NCBI GenBank assembly: GCA_963754265.1
Contig: CAVWFB010000016.1
Coordinates: forward strand, 496,001 to 560,000
DNA from: AC-32 sp963754265
GTDB lineage: Bacteria; Actinomycetota; Thermoleophilia; Gaiellales; Gaiellaceae
Direction of reading: 5' to 3'
DNA: 64,000 nt
The notes beneath the pieces were generated by a model. It had not been told where the DNA came from. It did no database searches and was given only the letters and a program-made list of their open reading frames with translations. A program made the translations under genes and the position numbers. Each line of letters starts with the position of its first letter. The stretch's first letter is position 1. Positions 10,485 through 19,472 of the stretch are shown here, one piece after another.

Positions 10485-10879
10485 GCGGTCGGCTCCTGGC
10501 CGTAGTAGCCGGCCAGCGAGAGGCCGAGCTCGGCGGTGTAGGCGAGTCCGTAGAGGAGCGCGGCCGCCAGGCCGACGTCCTTGTCCGAGGCGACGACGAC
10601 GAGCAGCACGACGAGCACCGCCAGCATCCGGAACATCATCCCGAAGGCCAGCACCCCCGAAGCGGCCACGTTCTGGGACGACGGCGAGATGCGTGCCAGC
10701 AGGAGCCCGAAGGCCTGGCTCCCTACCCAGAGGACGGCGGCGACGACCCAGCCGGAGAGCGGCCAGCCCGCGACCAGGAAGACGGGCAGCGCCAGGGCGA
10801 TGACGATCCCGCCGCCGAGCGCAGGGGCGAGCCGGCGCGGGATCGGCCGCGGCGCTCCGAGGATGCCGACCCGGGTCAA
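10481..10879 (-). CDS. atpI: AtpI-like ATP synthase accessory membrane protein
   Basis: 132 residues with four hydrophobic spans. Its position directly before atpB fits ATP synthase protein I, thought to help c-ring assembly. Sequence conservation in AtpI is weak, so the call rests mostly on topology and place. It overlaps atpZ and atpB by 4 nt on either side. Confidence 0.75.
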   Translation of the reverse strand: MTRVGILGAPRPIPRRLAPALGGGIVIALALPVFLVAGWPLSGWVVAAVLWVGSQAFGLLLARISPSSQNVAASGVLAFGMMFRMLAVLVVLLVVVASDKDVGLAAALLYGLAYTAELGLSLAGYYGQEPTA

Positions 10880-11076
10880 AGGACGTTCCGGTAGCGCTTG
10901 TAGACGGCGAAGACGCCCGCAGGCACGCCGACGAAGGCACCGCAGAGGATTCCGATGCCAACCGAACCGGCTGCCCAGCCGAGCAGCGCACCGACACCCA
11001 CGCTCCCGGCCGTCACGCCCCCGAGCAGCGCGCCGGCTCCGGCCGGCTCGAACGACGAACGGGGACTGGGCGCCAT
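10876..11076 (-). CDS. atpZ: AtpZ/AtpI-type small membrane protein, first gene of the ATP synthase cluster
   Basis: 66 residues with two Gly/Ala/Val-rich membrane spans and a basic end (VGVPAGVFAVYKRYRN), the pattern of AtpZ-type proteins (Pfam 09527) that open atp operons. Start chosen at ATG 11076, not the in-frame ATG 11088, because a TATGCT -10 box at 11084-11089 lies exactly 7 nt upstream, which would make the transcript leaderless. Confidence 0.7.
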   Translation of the reverse strand: MAPSPRSSFEPAGAGALLGGVTAGSVGVGALLGWAAGSVGIGILCGAFVGVPAGVFAVYKRYRNVL

Positions 11077-11083
11077 CGCGGCG

Positions 11084-11089
11084 AGCATA
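11084..11089 (-). promoter_or_regulatory. Predicted -10 box of the ATP synthase operon
   Basis: TATGCT on the minus strand, 7 nt before ATG 11076. No convincing -35. Same geometry as the other leaderless candidates in the window. Confidence 0.5.
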
Positions 11090-11151
11090 ACAAACCTTGT
11101 GACAGCGAAAACCGGCTCAACCGCCTCGTTTTTGCCGAACTTTGTTCACGG

Positions 11152-11157
11152 TAGGAT
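11152..11157 (+). promoter_or_regulatory. Predicted -10 box of the alpha/beta hydrolase gene
   Basis: TAGGAT, 7 nt before GTG 11165, again fitting a leaderless transcript. No clear -35. Confidence 0.45.
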
Positions 11158-11164
11158 CGATCGC

Positions 11165-11860
11165 GTGCGGGTCGTGCTGATCCATGGAAGCGGCGGCAAC
11201 GCGGAGTCCGCCTGGGGCCCGGTACAGCCGTTGGCCGACCGATTCGAGCTCGTCACGCCCAACCGTGGCGGCTATCCGCCGAACCCGCCGCTCGACCGGA
11301 TCGACTTCGACGAGCAGGCCGACGAGCTGGCGCCGCTGCTCGGGGACGGGGCGCATCTGGTGGGCCATTCGTACGGCGGCGTGATCGCGCTCCTCATCGC
11401 CGCCCGTCGGCCTGAGGCGGTTCTTTCCCTGGCCGTCAGCGAGCCGCCGGCGTTCGGCCTCGCCCGCGGCGACCCCGAGGTCGACCGGCTCGTCGAGCGA
11501 CTGGACGAGCACTTTCGCACCGGGCCGCGCGAGCCGCGCGCATTCGCGGCCGGCTTCGTTGAGATCGTCGGCACCAGCGCGACGATCCCCGAGGTGCTGC
11601 CGCCCGAGGTCGAGCGCGGCATTCGCGCGCTGATGGCTGAGCGTCCGCCCTGGGAGGCCGAGATTCCACTCGACAGGCTCGCAGCCGCGCCGTTCCGCAA
11701 GCTCGTGATCTCCGGCGGCCATAGCGCCGCGTTCGACGCGGTCTGCGACGTGCTCGAGAAGCGGCTGCCCGCCGAACGGGCGGTGCTCCCCGGCGCGGGG
11801 CACGGGCTGGCGCGTGCGCCGGGCTACCCGGAGCGGCTCGAAGCGTTCTGGTCGGCCTAG
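11165..11860 (+). CDS. Alpha/beta hydrolase
   Basis: 231 residues. Oxyanion region VVLIHGSGGN near the start, nucleophile elbow GHSYGG, and a C-terminal catalytic His in GAGHGLARAP. Cytoplasmic, with no signal peptide. Substrate unknown; general esterase, lactonase or haloalkane-type enzymes share these motifs. Start set at GTG 11165: upstream reading would run antisense through atpZ and has no family resemblance. It converges with wecA, leaving 4 bp between the stops. Confidence 0.85.
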   Translation: MRVVLIHGSGGNAESAWGPVQPLADRFELVTPNRGGYPPNPPLDRIDFDEQADELAPLLGDGAHLVGHSYGGVIALLIAARRPEAVLSLAVSEPPAFGLARGDPEVDRLVERLDEHFRTGPREPRAFAAGFVEIVGTSATIPEVLPPEVERGIRALMAERPPWEAEIPLDRLAAAPFRKLVISGGHSAAFDAVCDVLEKRLPAERAVLPGAGHGLARAPGYPERLEAFWSA

Positions 11861-11864
11861 AGGG

Positions 11865-12992
11865 TTAAGCGGTGCGACGAGCCGCGGCCCGGCGCGCTTC
11901 CTGCTCGCGGCGGCGGATGCGCGGGTTCGCGAGCTTCACGATCTCGAGCAGGTAGACCATGTAGATCGACGCTCCGAGCGCGACGGCGCCGATCGAGGCG
12001 ACCGCGACCGTCGGCCCCAGATGCCAGACCCCGTGCGCGTGCGGGTGGATGAAGCGCGTGGCGAGCGCCGCTCCGGCGAGCACCGCGCACCAGGCCCACA
12101 TGGTCAGTGCGGCACGCTTCTGCGAGTAGCCGATGTTCAGGAACCGGTGGTGCAGGTGCTGCCGGTCGGCGCCGTAGACCGGCTCTCCGTACTTGATCCG
12201 CTTCGCGACCACGAAGGACGTATCGAGGATCGGGATGGCCAGGACGAGCAGCGGGAAGAGCAGCGTCGCGACCGCGGCCGTCTTCAAGAGGCCCTGAACC
12301 GCCAGCGCCCCCAGCGTGAAGCCCAGCAGCAGCGCCCCCGAGTCGCCCATGAAGATCCGGGCCGGATAGAAGTTGTGGCGCAGGAAGCCGAGGCAGGCGC
12401 CGAAGACGATCGCCGCCAGGATCGCGGGCTCGGGCCGGCCCAGCGAGAGCGCGATCAGGCAGAAGGTGAAGCCGGAGATGCCGCAGACGCCGGCGGCGAG
12501 CCCGTCCAGCCCGTCCAGGAAGTTGACCATGTTCATGATCGCGACGATCCACAGGATCGTCAGCGGTACCCCGACCCACTCCGGCAGCGCATGCACGCCG
12601 AGAATCGGGAACGTGAAGCGGTGCACCCAGATGCCGAAGCCGGTCGGGATCGCAGCCGCGGCGATCTGGCCGCCGAGCTTCTCCCACCAGACGAGGCCGC
12701 GGAAGTCGTCGATCGCCCCGACGGTCGTCGCGACCGCCATCCCCAGCAGGAGCCCCTTCGTCTCCCGCCCGAGCGGGAGAAAGGCGAGCGCCGGGACGAA
12801 GATGCCGAAGAAGAGCGCCAGCCCGCCGAGGCGCGGCACCGCGTTTCGGTTGAGCCGCCGCGCGCCGGGCCGGTCGACGACGCCCAGCATCCGGGCCATC
12901 CCGCCGACGGCCGGCGTGAGCAGGACGACGATCACGAGCGCAAGCGCCGCTCCGTAGAGCACCTCGAGGTGGTTCGTGAGCGTGTTCCACAT
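11865..12992 (-). CDS. wecA: Undecaprenyl-phosphate GlcNAc-1-phosphate transferase family (WecA/TagO)
   Basis: 375-residue polytopic membrane enzyme moving a sugar-1-phosphate from a UDP-sugar to undecaprenyl phosphate, the first step in making lipid-linked wall or surface polymers. Motifs in order: VPRLGG, GAIDDF (Asp pair), NFLDGLDGLAAG, the cytoplasmic ARIFMGDSGA and HLHHRF, which separates WecA/TagO from MraY. The last about 25 residues are Arg-rich. It closes the rpmE-to-upp gene run, as in many Gram-positive genomes where it precedes atp genes. The exact sugar is inferred. Confidence 0.9.
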   Translation of the reverse strand: MWNTLTNHLEVLYGAALALVIVVLLTPAVGGMARMLGVVDRPGARRLNRNAVPRLGGLALFFGIFVPALAFLPLGRETKGLLLGMAVATTVGAIDDFRGLVWWEKLGGQIAAAAIPTGFGIWVHRFTFPILGVHALPEWVGVPLTILWIVAIMNMVNFLDGLDGLAAGVCGISGFTFCLIALSLGRPEPAILAAIVFGACLGFLRHNFYPARIFMGDSGALLLGFTLGALAVQGLLKTAAVATLLFPLLVLAIPILDTSFVVAKRIKYGEPVYGADRQHLHHRFLNIGYSQKRAALTMWAWCAVLAGAALATRFIHPHAHGVWHLGPTVAVASIGAVALGASIYMVYLLEIVKLANPRIRRREQEARRAAARRTA

Positions 12993-13007
12993 GGTCAGGT
13001 CGGCGCC

Positions 13008-13652
13008 TTACTTGGTGCCATAGAGCCGGTCGCCCGCGTCGCCGAGGCCGGGGACGATGTAGCCCCGCTCGTCGAGACCGCGGTCGACGGAGGCGGTGAC
13101 GATCCTCACCTCCGGGTGTTCGCGCTGCAGGTGCTCGATCCCTTCGGGCGCGGCCACCAGGCAGACGAGCGTGACCGTGCGCGCGCCGGCGTGCTTGACC
13201 GCGGCGACCGCGGCTGCACTCGAGCGCCCGGTCGCGAGCATCGGGTCGAGCACGATCGCGTCGCGCTCGCCGTCCCCGAGCTCGGGCAGCTTCACGTAGT
13301 ACTCGACTGGCTGGAGCGTCTCCTCGTCCCGGTAGAGGCCGATGAATCCGACGCGCGCGCTGGAGACGAGCGAGAGCACGCCGTCGAGCATGCCGAGCCC
13401 CGCGCGCAGGACCGGGCAGACGGCGACCTTCTTGCCCGCGATCCGTTCCACCGTCGTCCGCTCGAGCGGGGTCTCGACCTCGTCCGTCTCGGTCGGGAAG
13501 TCCTTCGTCGCCTCGTAGGTGAGGAGCAGCGTGACCTCGTTCGCGAGCTTGCGGAAGTGCACCGTCGGCGTGTCCTTGTCCCGCAGATACGAGAGCTTGT
13601 GCTGAACGAGCGGGTGGCCGACGACGGTCACGCCGCTGGCAACCTCGGTCAT
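13008..13652 (-). CDS. upp: Uracil phosphoribosyltransferase
   Basis: 214 residues. Makes UMP from uracil and PRPP (pyrimidine salvage). The PRPP-binding loop is VLDPMLATGRSSAAAV and the C-terminal uracil site YIVPGLGDAGDRLYGT. The ATG at 13652 overlaps the glyA stop by 4 nt (ATGA). The glyA-upp pair is widespread in Firmicutes and Actinobacteria. Confidence 0.97.
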   Translation of the reverse strand: MTEVASGVTVVGHPLVQHKLSYLRDKDTPTVHFRKLANEVTLLLTYEATKDFPTETDEVETPLERTTVERIAGKKVAVCPVLRAGLGMLDGVLSLVSSARVGFIGLYRDEETLQPVEYYVKLPELGDGERDAIVLDPMLATGRSSAAAVAAVKHAGARTVTLVCLVAAPEGIEHLQREHPEVRIVTASVDRGLDERGYIVPGLGDAGDRLYGTK

Positions 13653-14941
13653 GCGACGTACGTGGTGTAGCCGCGGAAGCCCGGATACAAGGGACGCCGC
13701 TCGCAGAGCGTCTCGGTGCGGCCGGTCAGGGCCGCGACGTCCGCGCCGTCGGCGAGCGCGCCGACGATGATCCGGCCCACCTCGGCGAAGTCCTCGTCGT
13801 CGAAGCCGCGCATCGTCGCGGCGGGGGTGCCGATCCGGATTCCGGACGCGACCGTCGGCGGCCGCTCGTCGAAGGGCACCGTGTTCCGGTTGACCGTCAG
13901 CTTGACCTCGGCCAGGCGCTCTTCCGCATCCTTCCCCGACCACGCGGTCGAGCGCAGGTCGACCTGCAGCAGGTGCGTATCGGTTCCGCCGGTGAGGACG
14001 TCGAGGCCGCCTTCCTGGAGGGTTGCCGCCAGCGTGTCCGCGTTGCTCCGCACCCGAGACTGGTAGTCGCGGAAGGCCTCGGTGGCGGCGATCCGGAAGC
14101 AGGTCGCCTTGGCGGCGATCGTGTGCTCGAGCGGCCCGCCCTGCATCCCCGGGAAGACCGCTCGATCCACGGCCTGCGCATGCTCCTCCTTGCAGAGCAC
14201 GAAGCCGGCGCGCGGGCCTGCGAGCGTCTTGTGCGTCGTCGAGGTGACGAAGTCGCAGTGCGGCACCGGGTTCGGGTGCAGGCCGGCCGCGACCAGCCCC
14301 GCGAAATGCGCCATGTCGCAAAGGAGCAAGGCGCCGACCTCGTCCGCAATCTCGCGGAACCGGTCTGCCTCGACAGTGCGCGGGTAGGCCGACCCGCCGC
14401 AGATGATCAGCTTCGGCCGGTACTGCTTCGCGAGCACGAGTACCTCGTCGTAGTCGACCACGTTCGTCTCGCGGCTCACGCCGTAGTGGGCGATCGTGTA
14501 GAGCCGACCGGAGAAGTTGACCTTGAGCCCGTGCGTGAGATGACCGCCGTGCGAGAGCTCCAGCGAGAGGATGGTGTCGCCCGGATCGAGCGCGGCCATG
14601 TAGACGGCCATGTTGGTCTGGGCGCCCGCATGAGGCTGGACGTTCGCGTGCTCGGCGCCGAAGAGCTCTTTCGCCCGGTCGATCGCGGTCTGCTCGATCT
14701 CGTCCACGACCTCGCAGCCGCCGTAGTAGCGCCGGCCCGGGTAACCCTCGGCGTACTTGTTCGTCGGCACGGAGCCGACGGCTTCCAGCACGGAGGGCCA
14801 GGTGAAGTTCTCGGAGGCGATCAGCTCGACCTGCCCTCGCTCGCGCTCGAGCTCGCGCCCGAGCAGCTCGGCGATCGCGGGATCGACCTCCGCGAGCCCC
14901 GCGGTCCGGAGGTGCTGCACCGTTTCCTGCGCGACTGCCAT
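13649..14941 (-). CDS. glyA: Serine hydroxymethyltransferase
   Basis: 430-residue PLP enzyme interconverting serine and glycine with tetrahydrofolate; main source of one-carbon units. Clear features: ELIASENFTWPSVLEA, KYAEGYPGRRYYGG, and the PLP-lysine segment TSTTHKTLAGPRAG. Full length. It starts 18 bp after the tsaC stop and is coupled to upp. Confidence 0.98.
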   Translation of the reverse strand: MAVAQETVQHLRTAGLAEVDPAIAELLGRELERERGQVELIASENFTWPSVLEAVGSVPTNKYAEGYPGRRYYGGCEVVDEIEQTAIDRAKELFGAEHANVQPHAGAQTNMAVYMAALDPGDTILSLELSHGGHLTHGLKVNFSGRLYTIAHYGVSRETNVVDYDEVLVLAKQYRPKLIICGGSAYPRTVEADRFREIADEVGALLLCDMAHFAGLVAAGLHPNPVPHCDFVTSTTHKTLAGPRAGFVLCKEEHAQAVDRAVFPGMQGGPLEHTIAAKATCFRIAATEAFRDYQSRVRSNADTLAATLQEGGLDVLTGGTDTHLLQVDLRSTAWSGKDAEERLAEVKLTVNRNTVPFDERPPTVASGIRIGTPAATMRGFDDEDFAEVGRIIVGALADGADVAALTGRTETLCERRPLYPGFRGYTTYVA

Positions 14942-14959
14942 GGCGTCTCCTCGGTCGAG

Positions 14960-15574
14960 TCAGCCGCGAATGCTACTCGCGCCGGCGGCGAGAGCCCGCT
15001 CGAGCGCCTCGGCGGCAGGCACCGCTCCCTCGCGCAGCACCTGCGGCTCCTGACCGGTCAGGTCGAGCACCGTCGACGGGGTGCCGGGAAGCTCGCCGCC
15101 GTCCACGATCGCCGCCGCGCCGGCGCGAAGCTCGACCGCCACCTCGTCGACGCTCCTGGGGTCAGGCCCGCCGTGGACGTTCGCGCTCGTCGCCACGACG
15201 GCGCCGACCTGCTCGAAGACCTCGGCGCCCGGGCCCGCGAGCTCCGGCACCCGTACCCCGATGCGGTCGGGGGTCGAGCCCGTGATCCACTGGTACCGGT
15301 GCCCCGGATTCGGGAGGACGAGCGTGTAGGGGCCGGGCAGGAGCGCACGCACGATCACGCCCGAGCGTCCTCGCAGCTCGGGCACGCATTCGAAGAGAAA
15401 GTCGATGTCGCGCGCCACGAGCGCCATCGGCTGCTCCGGCGGCGTCCCTTTCATTCGGTACAGCTCGCGGGCCGGCGCCTCCCGGTACGGGTCGGCGCAG
15501 AGCCCGTAGACCGTGTCGGTCGGGAGCACCACCGGGCGGCCGTCCCGGATCGCGGCAACTGCGTCCCGGATCAC
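14960..15574 (-). CDS. tsaC: L-threonylcarbamoyladenylate synthase (Sua5/YciO/YrdC family)
   Basis: 204 residues. Makes threonylcarbamoyl-AMP for the t6A37 modification of ANN-decoding tRNAs. YrdC motifs: VVLPTDTVYGLCADP near residue 15, RMKGTPPEQPMALV, and VVATSANVHGGPDP. There is no C-terminal Sua5 domain, so it is the short type. The GTG start at 15574 overlaps the previous stop (GTGA). The prfA-prmC-tsaC association is conserved in bacteria. Confidence 0.93.
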   Translation of the reverse strand: MIRDAVAAIRDGRPVVLPTDTVYGLCADPYREAPARELYRMKGTPPEQPMALVARDIDFLFECVPELRGRSGVIVRALLPGPYTLVLPNPGHRYQWITGSTPDRIGVRVPELAGPGAEVFEQVGAVVATSANVHGGPDPRSVDEVAVELRAGAAAIVDGGELPGTPSTVLDLTGQEPQVLREGAVPAAEALERALAAGASSIRG

Positions 15575-16434
15575 GCGCGCGCACCGACGCCGAGGAAGGC
15601 GAGCACCGCCTCGCGGAAGGCCGCGGGTGCCTCGACGAACACGAAGTGGCCGGTCCCGGGCAGCAGCACCGCCTTCGCGCTCCCAATGCCCTCGCCGAGC
15701 TCGGCGGCACTCGGCGGGCCGGTGATGAAGTCGTCCTCGCCGGCGATCACGAGCGTCGGCGCCGTGATCCGGTTCAGGTCGGGGCGCAGGTCGAACACCG
15801 GCGCGAGCTCCTTGTTGAAGAGGCGCAGCGCGTCGGCGTTGGGCCGTTCGGATCGGAGCGTGTCGAGGTACGCCCGCTCGTCGTCGCCGTAGCGTGCGAA
15901 GTAGAAGGGGAACTCGCGCAACACAAGCTCGGCGAGCTCTTCGTCGCTCTCGAAGTCTCCAGCCGTTTCCGCCTCGAGCGCGGCGCGCGCATCCTCGTAC
16001 CAGGGCTCGCCGGAGGCCTGCTCGACCGCCGCCTCCATCGCCGCCTCCTGCTCGGGCGAGAAGCGCGCGAGCGTGCTCGCGAGGACCAAGCGCTCGACAC
16101 GTTCGGGATGGCGCGCCGCATAGGCGATCGCGACCACGCCGCCGTGCGAGTGCCCCAGGAGCTGCAGGCGCTCGAGGCCGAGATGCTCCCTGAGCTCCTC
16201 GAGATCGGCGACGTAGTCCTCGAACCCGTAGGCGCGCGGGTCGCGCGGCTTCGTCGAGGCCCCGGTACCGCGGGGATCGAGCAACACGAGCTCGAGCTCC
16301 TCGCCGAGGCCGGCCAGGTCGGCGAGGTAGAGCGACGAGAACCCGGGACCGCCGCCGTGGCAGACGAGCGTCGGCCCTTCGCCGACGCGTCGATAGGCGA
16401 GCCGCCGCCCGTCGCGCGTCGTCAACCCCTCCAT
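15571..16434 (-). CDS. Alpha/beta hydrolase, proline-iminopeptidase-like
   Basis: 287 residues. Oxyanion motif CHGGGPGFSS, then LLDPRGTGAS typical of prolyl aminopeptidases and related C-C hydrolases, nucleophile elbow GHSHGG, acidic residue in VIAGEDDF, and His in GTGHFVFVEAP. It sits between prmC and tsaC, overlapping prmC by 13 nt and tsaC by 4 nt. This is not a standard member of the translation-linked cluster. Substrate unknown. Confidence 0.85.
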   Translation of the reverse strand: MEGLTTRDGRRLAYRRVGEGPTLVCHGGGPGFSSLYLADLAGLGEELELVLLDPRGTGASTKPRDPRAYGFEDYVADLEELREHLGLERLQLLGHSHGGVVAIAYAARHPERVERLVLASTLARFSPEQEAAMEAAVEQASGEPWYEDARAALEAETAGDFESDEELAELVLREFPFYFARYGDDERAYLDTLRSERPNADALRLFNKELAPVFDLRPDLNRITAPTLVIAGEDDFITGPPSAAELGEGIGSAKAVLLPGTGHFVFVEAPAAFREAVLAFLGVGARA

Positions 16435-17261
16435 CGGCCCTCTGCCACCCGGTCCCTCCCCGCCAGATCGGGCGTGATCGTAACGTGCTCGTATCCGAGC
16501 TCGGCGAGTAGCGCCTCGACCCGGTCGCCCGAGGTCGCGGCGGTCTCGAGGACCAGCCAGCCGCCCGGACGCAGCGCCTCCGTGGCAGCGTGGGCCACGG
16601 CCTCGGTGGCGCCCGACGCGACCAGCGCGATGTGCGGCTCCCAGTCGCGGACCTCGGGCTGCAGCGTCTCGAGCTCGTTCGGATCGACGTAGGGCGGGTT
16701 CGAGACGACGAGGTCGAACTGCTGCTCGCCGAGCCCACTCGTCAGGTCGTGCTCGACCAGGCGCACGCGGCCGTTGATCCCGGTCAGCTTCAGGTTCTCG
16801 CGCGCGAGGTCCAGCGCGTCGGGCGAGGCATCGATCGCCGTCACCTTGGCGTCGGGGATCTCGTCCGCGATCGCGAGCGCGATGGCGCCCGTGCCCGTGC
16901 CGACGTCGAGCACCTCCGGCTCGGCTACGCCGCGAATGTGCTCGAGTGCCCGCTCGACGACCACCTCCGTCTCGGGCCGCGGGATCAACGCACGCCGGTC
17001 GGTTTTCAGGGTCAGTCGCCGGAAGCCCCACTCGCCCAGCACGTAGGCGAGCGGCTCGCGCTTCTCGCGCCTGGCGATCTGACGCTCGAAGGCCGCCTCC
17101 TGGTCGTCGTTCAGCTCCCGGTCGAGCTCGGCGTAGAGCAAGGCCCGGGCGCAGTCGTCGCAGGCCTTCGCGAGCAGGAGCTCGGCCTCGAGGCGAGCCG
17201 ACTCGATGCCCGCCTCGGCGAGCCGGGCGGTCGCGCGAGCGAGGGCGCCGCCGAGGGTCAC
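16422..17261 (-). CDS. prmC: Peptide chain release factor N5-glutamine methyltransferase
   Basis: 279 residues. SAM-dependent methylation of the Gln in the GGQ motif of release factors. N-terminal helical domain, ALIPRPETEVVVE, SAM motif VLDVGTGTGAIALAIA and the catalytic NPPY in LVVSNPPYVDP. It follows prfA, its substrate gene, by 34 bp. Confidence 0.96.
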   Translation of the reverse strand: MTLGGALARATARLAEAGIESARLEAELLLAKACDDCARALLYAELDRELNDDQEAAFERQIARREKREPLAYVLGEWGFRRLTLKTDRRALIPRPETEVVVERALEHIRGVAEPEVLDVGTGTGAIALAIADEIPDAKVTAIDASPDALDLARENLKLTGINGRVRLVEHDLTSGLGEQQFDLVVSNPPYVDPNELETLQPEVRDWEPHIALVASGATEAVAHAATEALRPGGWLVLETAATSGDRVEALLAELGYEHVTITPDLAGRDRVAEGRWRG

Positions 17262-17295
17262 GCTGCTGATCCGACCGGTCGAGCGCGCAACGCGA

Positions 17296-18336
17296 TCACG
17301 CAGTCGAGGTCTCGAGCGCCCGGCGCCGGTCCTCGGCGGCCAGGGCCTCGGTGAACTCGTCCAGCTCCCCCTCGAGAATCTTGTCGAGCCGGTGCACCGT
17401 GAGGTGTACGCGGTGGTCGGTCAGCCGGTTTTCCGGGTAGTTGTAGGTGCGGATCTTCTCGGCGCGCTGACCCGAGCCGATCTGGGAGCGGCGGGCTTCC
17501 GCCTGCTCGGTCTGCTGCCGCTCACGCTCCAGCTCGAACAACCGCGCCCGCAGGACGCGCAGCGCCTTCGTCTTGTTCTGAAGCTGTGACTTCTCGTCCT
17601 GCATCGCAACCACGATTCCCGTCGGCACGTGCGTCACACGTACGGCCGAATCGGTCGTGTTCACGCTCTGGCCGCCGGGGCCGGTGGACCGGTAGACGTC
17701 GATCTTGAGGTCGTTCGGGTCGATCTCGACCTCGACCTCCTCGGCCTCGGGCATGACGGCGACGGTCGCCGTCGAGGTGTGGATGCGCCCCTGCGACTCC
17801 GTCTCCGGGACGCGCTGCACCCGGTGCGTCCCCGCCTCCCACTTGAAGATGGAGTAGGCGCCGTCGCCCTTGACCGCGAACACGACCTCCTTGAAGCCAC
17901 CGGACTCGTTGCCGCTCGTCTCGAGCTGCTCGACCGTGAAGCCTCGCCGCTCGGCGTAGCGGGTCAGCATCCGGAAGATGTCCGCCGCCCAGAGCGCCGC
18001 CTCGTCGCCGCCGACGCCCTGGCGGACCTCGACGATCACGTCCTTGCGGTCGGCGGGGTCAGTTTCGACGAGCGCGAGCTTGAGCTCCTCCTCGACGGAG
18101 GCCAGGCGCTCCTCCAGCTCGGGGGCGAGCTCCTTCAGGTCGGCGTCGGCGCGGGCCGCCTCGAGGTCGTCGTGAATCAAGCGCCACTCCTGCGCCAGCT
18201 TGTACGGGCCCTCGAGCTCCTTCAGGCGCCGCCCCACGTCGGCCGCCTCGCGATGGTCGTTGTAGACGGACGGGTCGCTGAGCCGTTCCTGCGTCTCGCG
18301 GTACGAGCGCTCCAGCTCGTCGACGAGCTCGTCCAT
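17296..18336 (-). CDS. prfA: Peptide chain release factor 1
   Basis: 346 residues. Reads UAA/UAG stops. The catalytic GGQ is in STGPGGQSVNTTDSAVR. Size and the absence of the RF2 frameshift site fit RF1. The start overlaps the upstream stop by 1 nt (TGATG). Confidence 0.97.
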   Translation of the reverse strand: MDELVDELERSYRETQERLSDPSVYNDHREAADVGRRLKELEGPYKLAQEWRLIHDDLEAARADADLKELAPELEERLASVEEELKLALVETDPADRKDVIVEVRQGVGGDEAALWAADIFRMLTRYAERRGFTVEQLETSGNESGGFKEVVFAVKGDGAYSIFKWEAGTHRVQRVPETESQGRIHTSTATVAVMPEAEEVEVEIDPNDLKIDVYRSTGPGGQSVNTTDSAVRVTHVPTGIVVAMQDEKSQLQNKTKALRVLRARLFELERERQQTEQAEARRSQIGSGQRAEKIRTYNYPENRLTDHRVHLTVHRLDKILEGELDEFTEALAAEDRRRALETSTA

Positions 18337-19253
18337 CAGGCCATCACCTCGACCTTGGCCGTCTCACCCGCCGTCTGTCGCTGTTCGAGCGCGAGCACCT
18401 CGCGCAGGGCGCGGATGGAGACCTCGAGCTGGTCGAGCGTCGGCTCGCGCGTGGTCAGGCGCTGGAGCCAGAGCCCCGGCGCGAGCAGGGTCATCAGGAA
18501 CCGATTGTCCGTGTGCTTGCCCGCAAAACGGATCACCTCGTAGGCGATCCCGGCGATCAGCGGCAGCAGCAGGATCCTGGAGGCGATCAGCCAGTACCAG
18601 ACGGGTCGCCCGAAGAAGGCGAAGACGAAGATCGCGATCACCATCACCCAGAGCAGGAAGGCGGTGCCGCAGCGCGGGTGGATGAGGCTGAAGCGCTGCA
18701 CGACCTCCGGCTTCAGCTCCTCGCCGGCCTCGTAGGCGTTGATCGCCTTGTGCTCCGCGGCGTGGTACTGGAAGACCCGCCGCAGGTCGGGCAGCAGCGA
18801 GATCAGGATCAGGTAACCGATGAAGAGCGTGACGCGGATCCCACCCTCGACGATCACGAACCACCCGGTGGTGTCGATCGGGAGCCAGTTCGTGATCAGC
18901 GCCGGAGTGACCTTGAAGAGCAGCACCGCGAAGGCGATCGCGACCGCGAACGCGAAAAAGAGCGCGCCCCGGGAGAGCTCCGTCTCGACTTCGGCGTCCG
19001 CCCCCTCTTCTTGCGCCGCGTACTGGGCCGAGATCGAGAGCGCGCGAAAGCCGATGCCGAGGGACTCGCCCAGCGCGATGACGCCGCGGATCACCGGCAA
19101 CCGAAACAGCCAGTGCCGCTTCATCACGGACTGGATCGGGCGGCAGACCTCTGCGATCTGACCGTCCGGCTTGCGTATGGCGACCGCCCAGTTCGAGGAG
19201 CCGCGCATCATCACGCCCTCGAGGACGGCCTGCCCACCGATGGGCTGCGACAT
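18336..19253 (-). CDS. DUF1385 family membrane protein
   Basis: 305 residues. The N-terminal signature IGGQAVLEGVMMRG is diagnostic of DUF1385. Four or five membrane spans follow (about 100-120, 130-155, 195-235), with HAAEHKAINAYEAGEEL and HPRCGTAFLLWV between them, whose His, Glu and Cys could bind metal. Biochemical role not established. DUF1385 is commonly encoded between rpmE and prfA in Gram-positive bacteria, as here. Confidence 0.9.
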   Translation of the reverse strand: MSQPIGGQAVLEGVMMRGSSNWAVAIRKPDGQIAEVCRPIQSVMKRHWLFRLPVIRGVIALGESLGIGFRALSISAQYAAQEEGADAEVETELSRGALFFAFAVAIAFAVLLFKVTPALITNWLPIDTTGWFVIVEGGIRVTLFIGYLILISLLPDLRRVFQYHAAEHKAINAYEAGEELKPEVVQRFSLIHPRCGTAFLLWVMVIAIFVFAFFGRPVWYWLIASRILLLPLIAGIAYEVIRFAGKHTDNRFLMTLLAPGLWLQRLTTREPTLDQLEVSIRALREVLALEQRQTAGETAKVEVMA

Positions 19254-19259
19254 GGGTAG

Positions 19260-19472
19260 CTAGGCCTTGCGGCCGGCCTTCTCGAGGCGGCGCTGGAAGC
19301 GCTCCACCCGGCCGCCCGTGTCGAGCAGCTTCTGCTTGCCCGTGTAGAACGGGTGGCAGTTCGAGCAGATCTCGACGTGCAGCTCGGGCTTCGTCGAGCG
19401 CGTCTGGAACTCGTTGCCGCAGGCGCAGCGAACGGTCGCCAGGACGTACTCGGGATGGATGTCGGCCTTCAT
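19260..19472 (-). CDS. rpmE: 50S ribosomal protein L31, zinc-binding form
   Basis: 70 residues starting MKADIHPEY. The metal ligands CACGNEF and ICSNCHPFYTGKQ (CxC and CxxC) mark the zinc-containing form. Start fixed at 19472 by homology; it overlaps the ilvA stop by 4 nt (ATGA). Confidence 0.97.
   Translation of the reverse strand: MKADIHPEYVLATVRCACGNEFQTRSTKPELHVEICSNCHPFYTGKQKLLDTGGRVERFQRRLEKAGRKA

Noticed and set aside
9639..10997. 452-residue AtpB with a long N-terminal extension
   Set aside because: The extension is the shadow of atpI; GTG 10484 has a ribosome site and GTGA overlap.
11814..13670. Plus-strand open frame of 618 codons
   Set aside because: Shadow of wecA and upp; high GC keeps the opposite frame open.
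13973..15892. Plus-strand open frame of 639 codons
   Set aside because: Shadow of glyA, tsaC and the hydrolase; no family resemblance.
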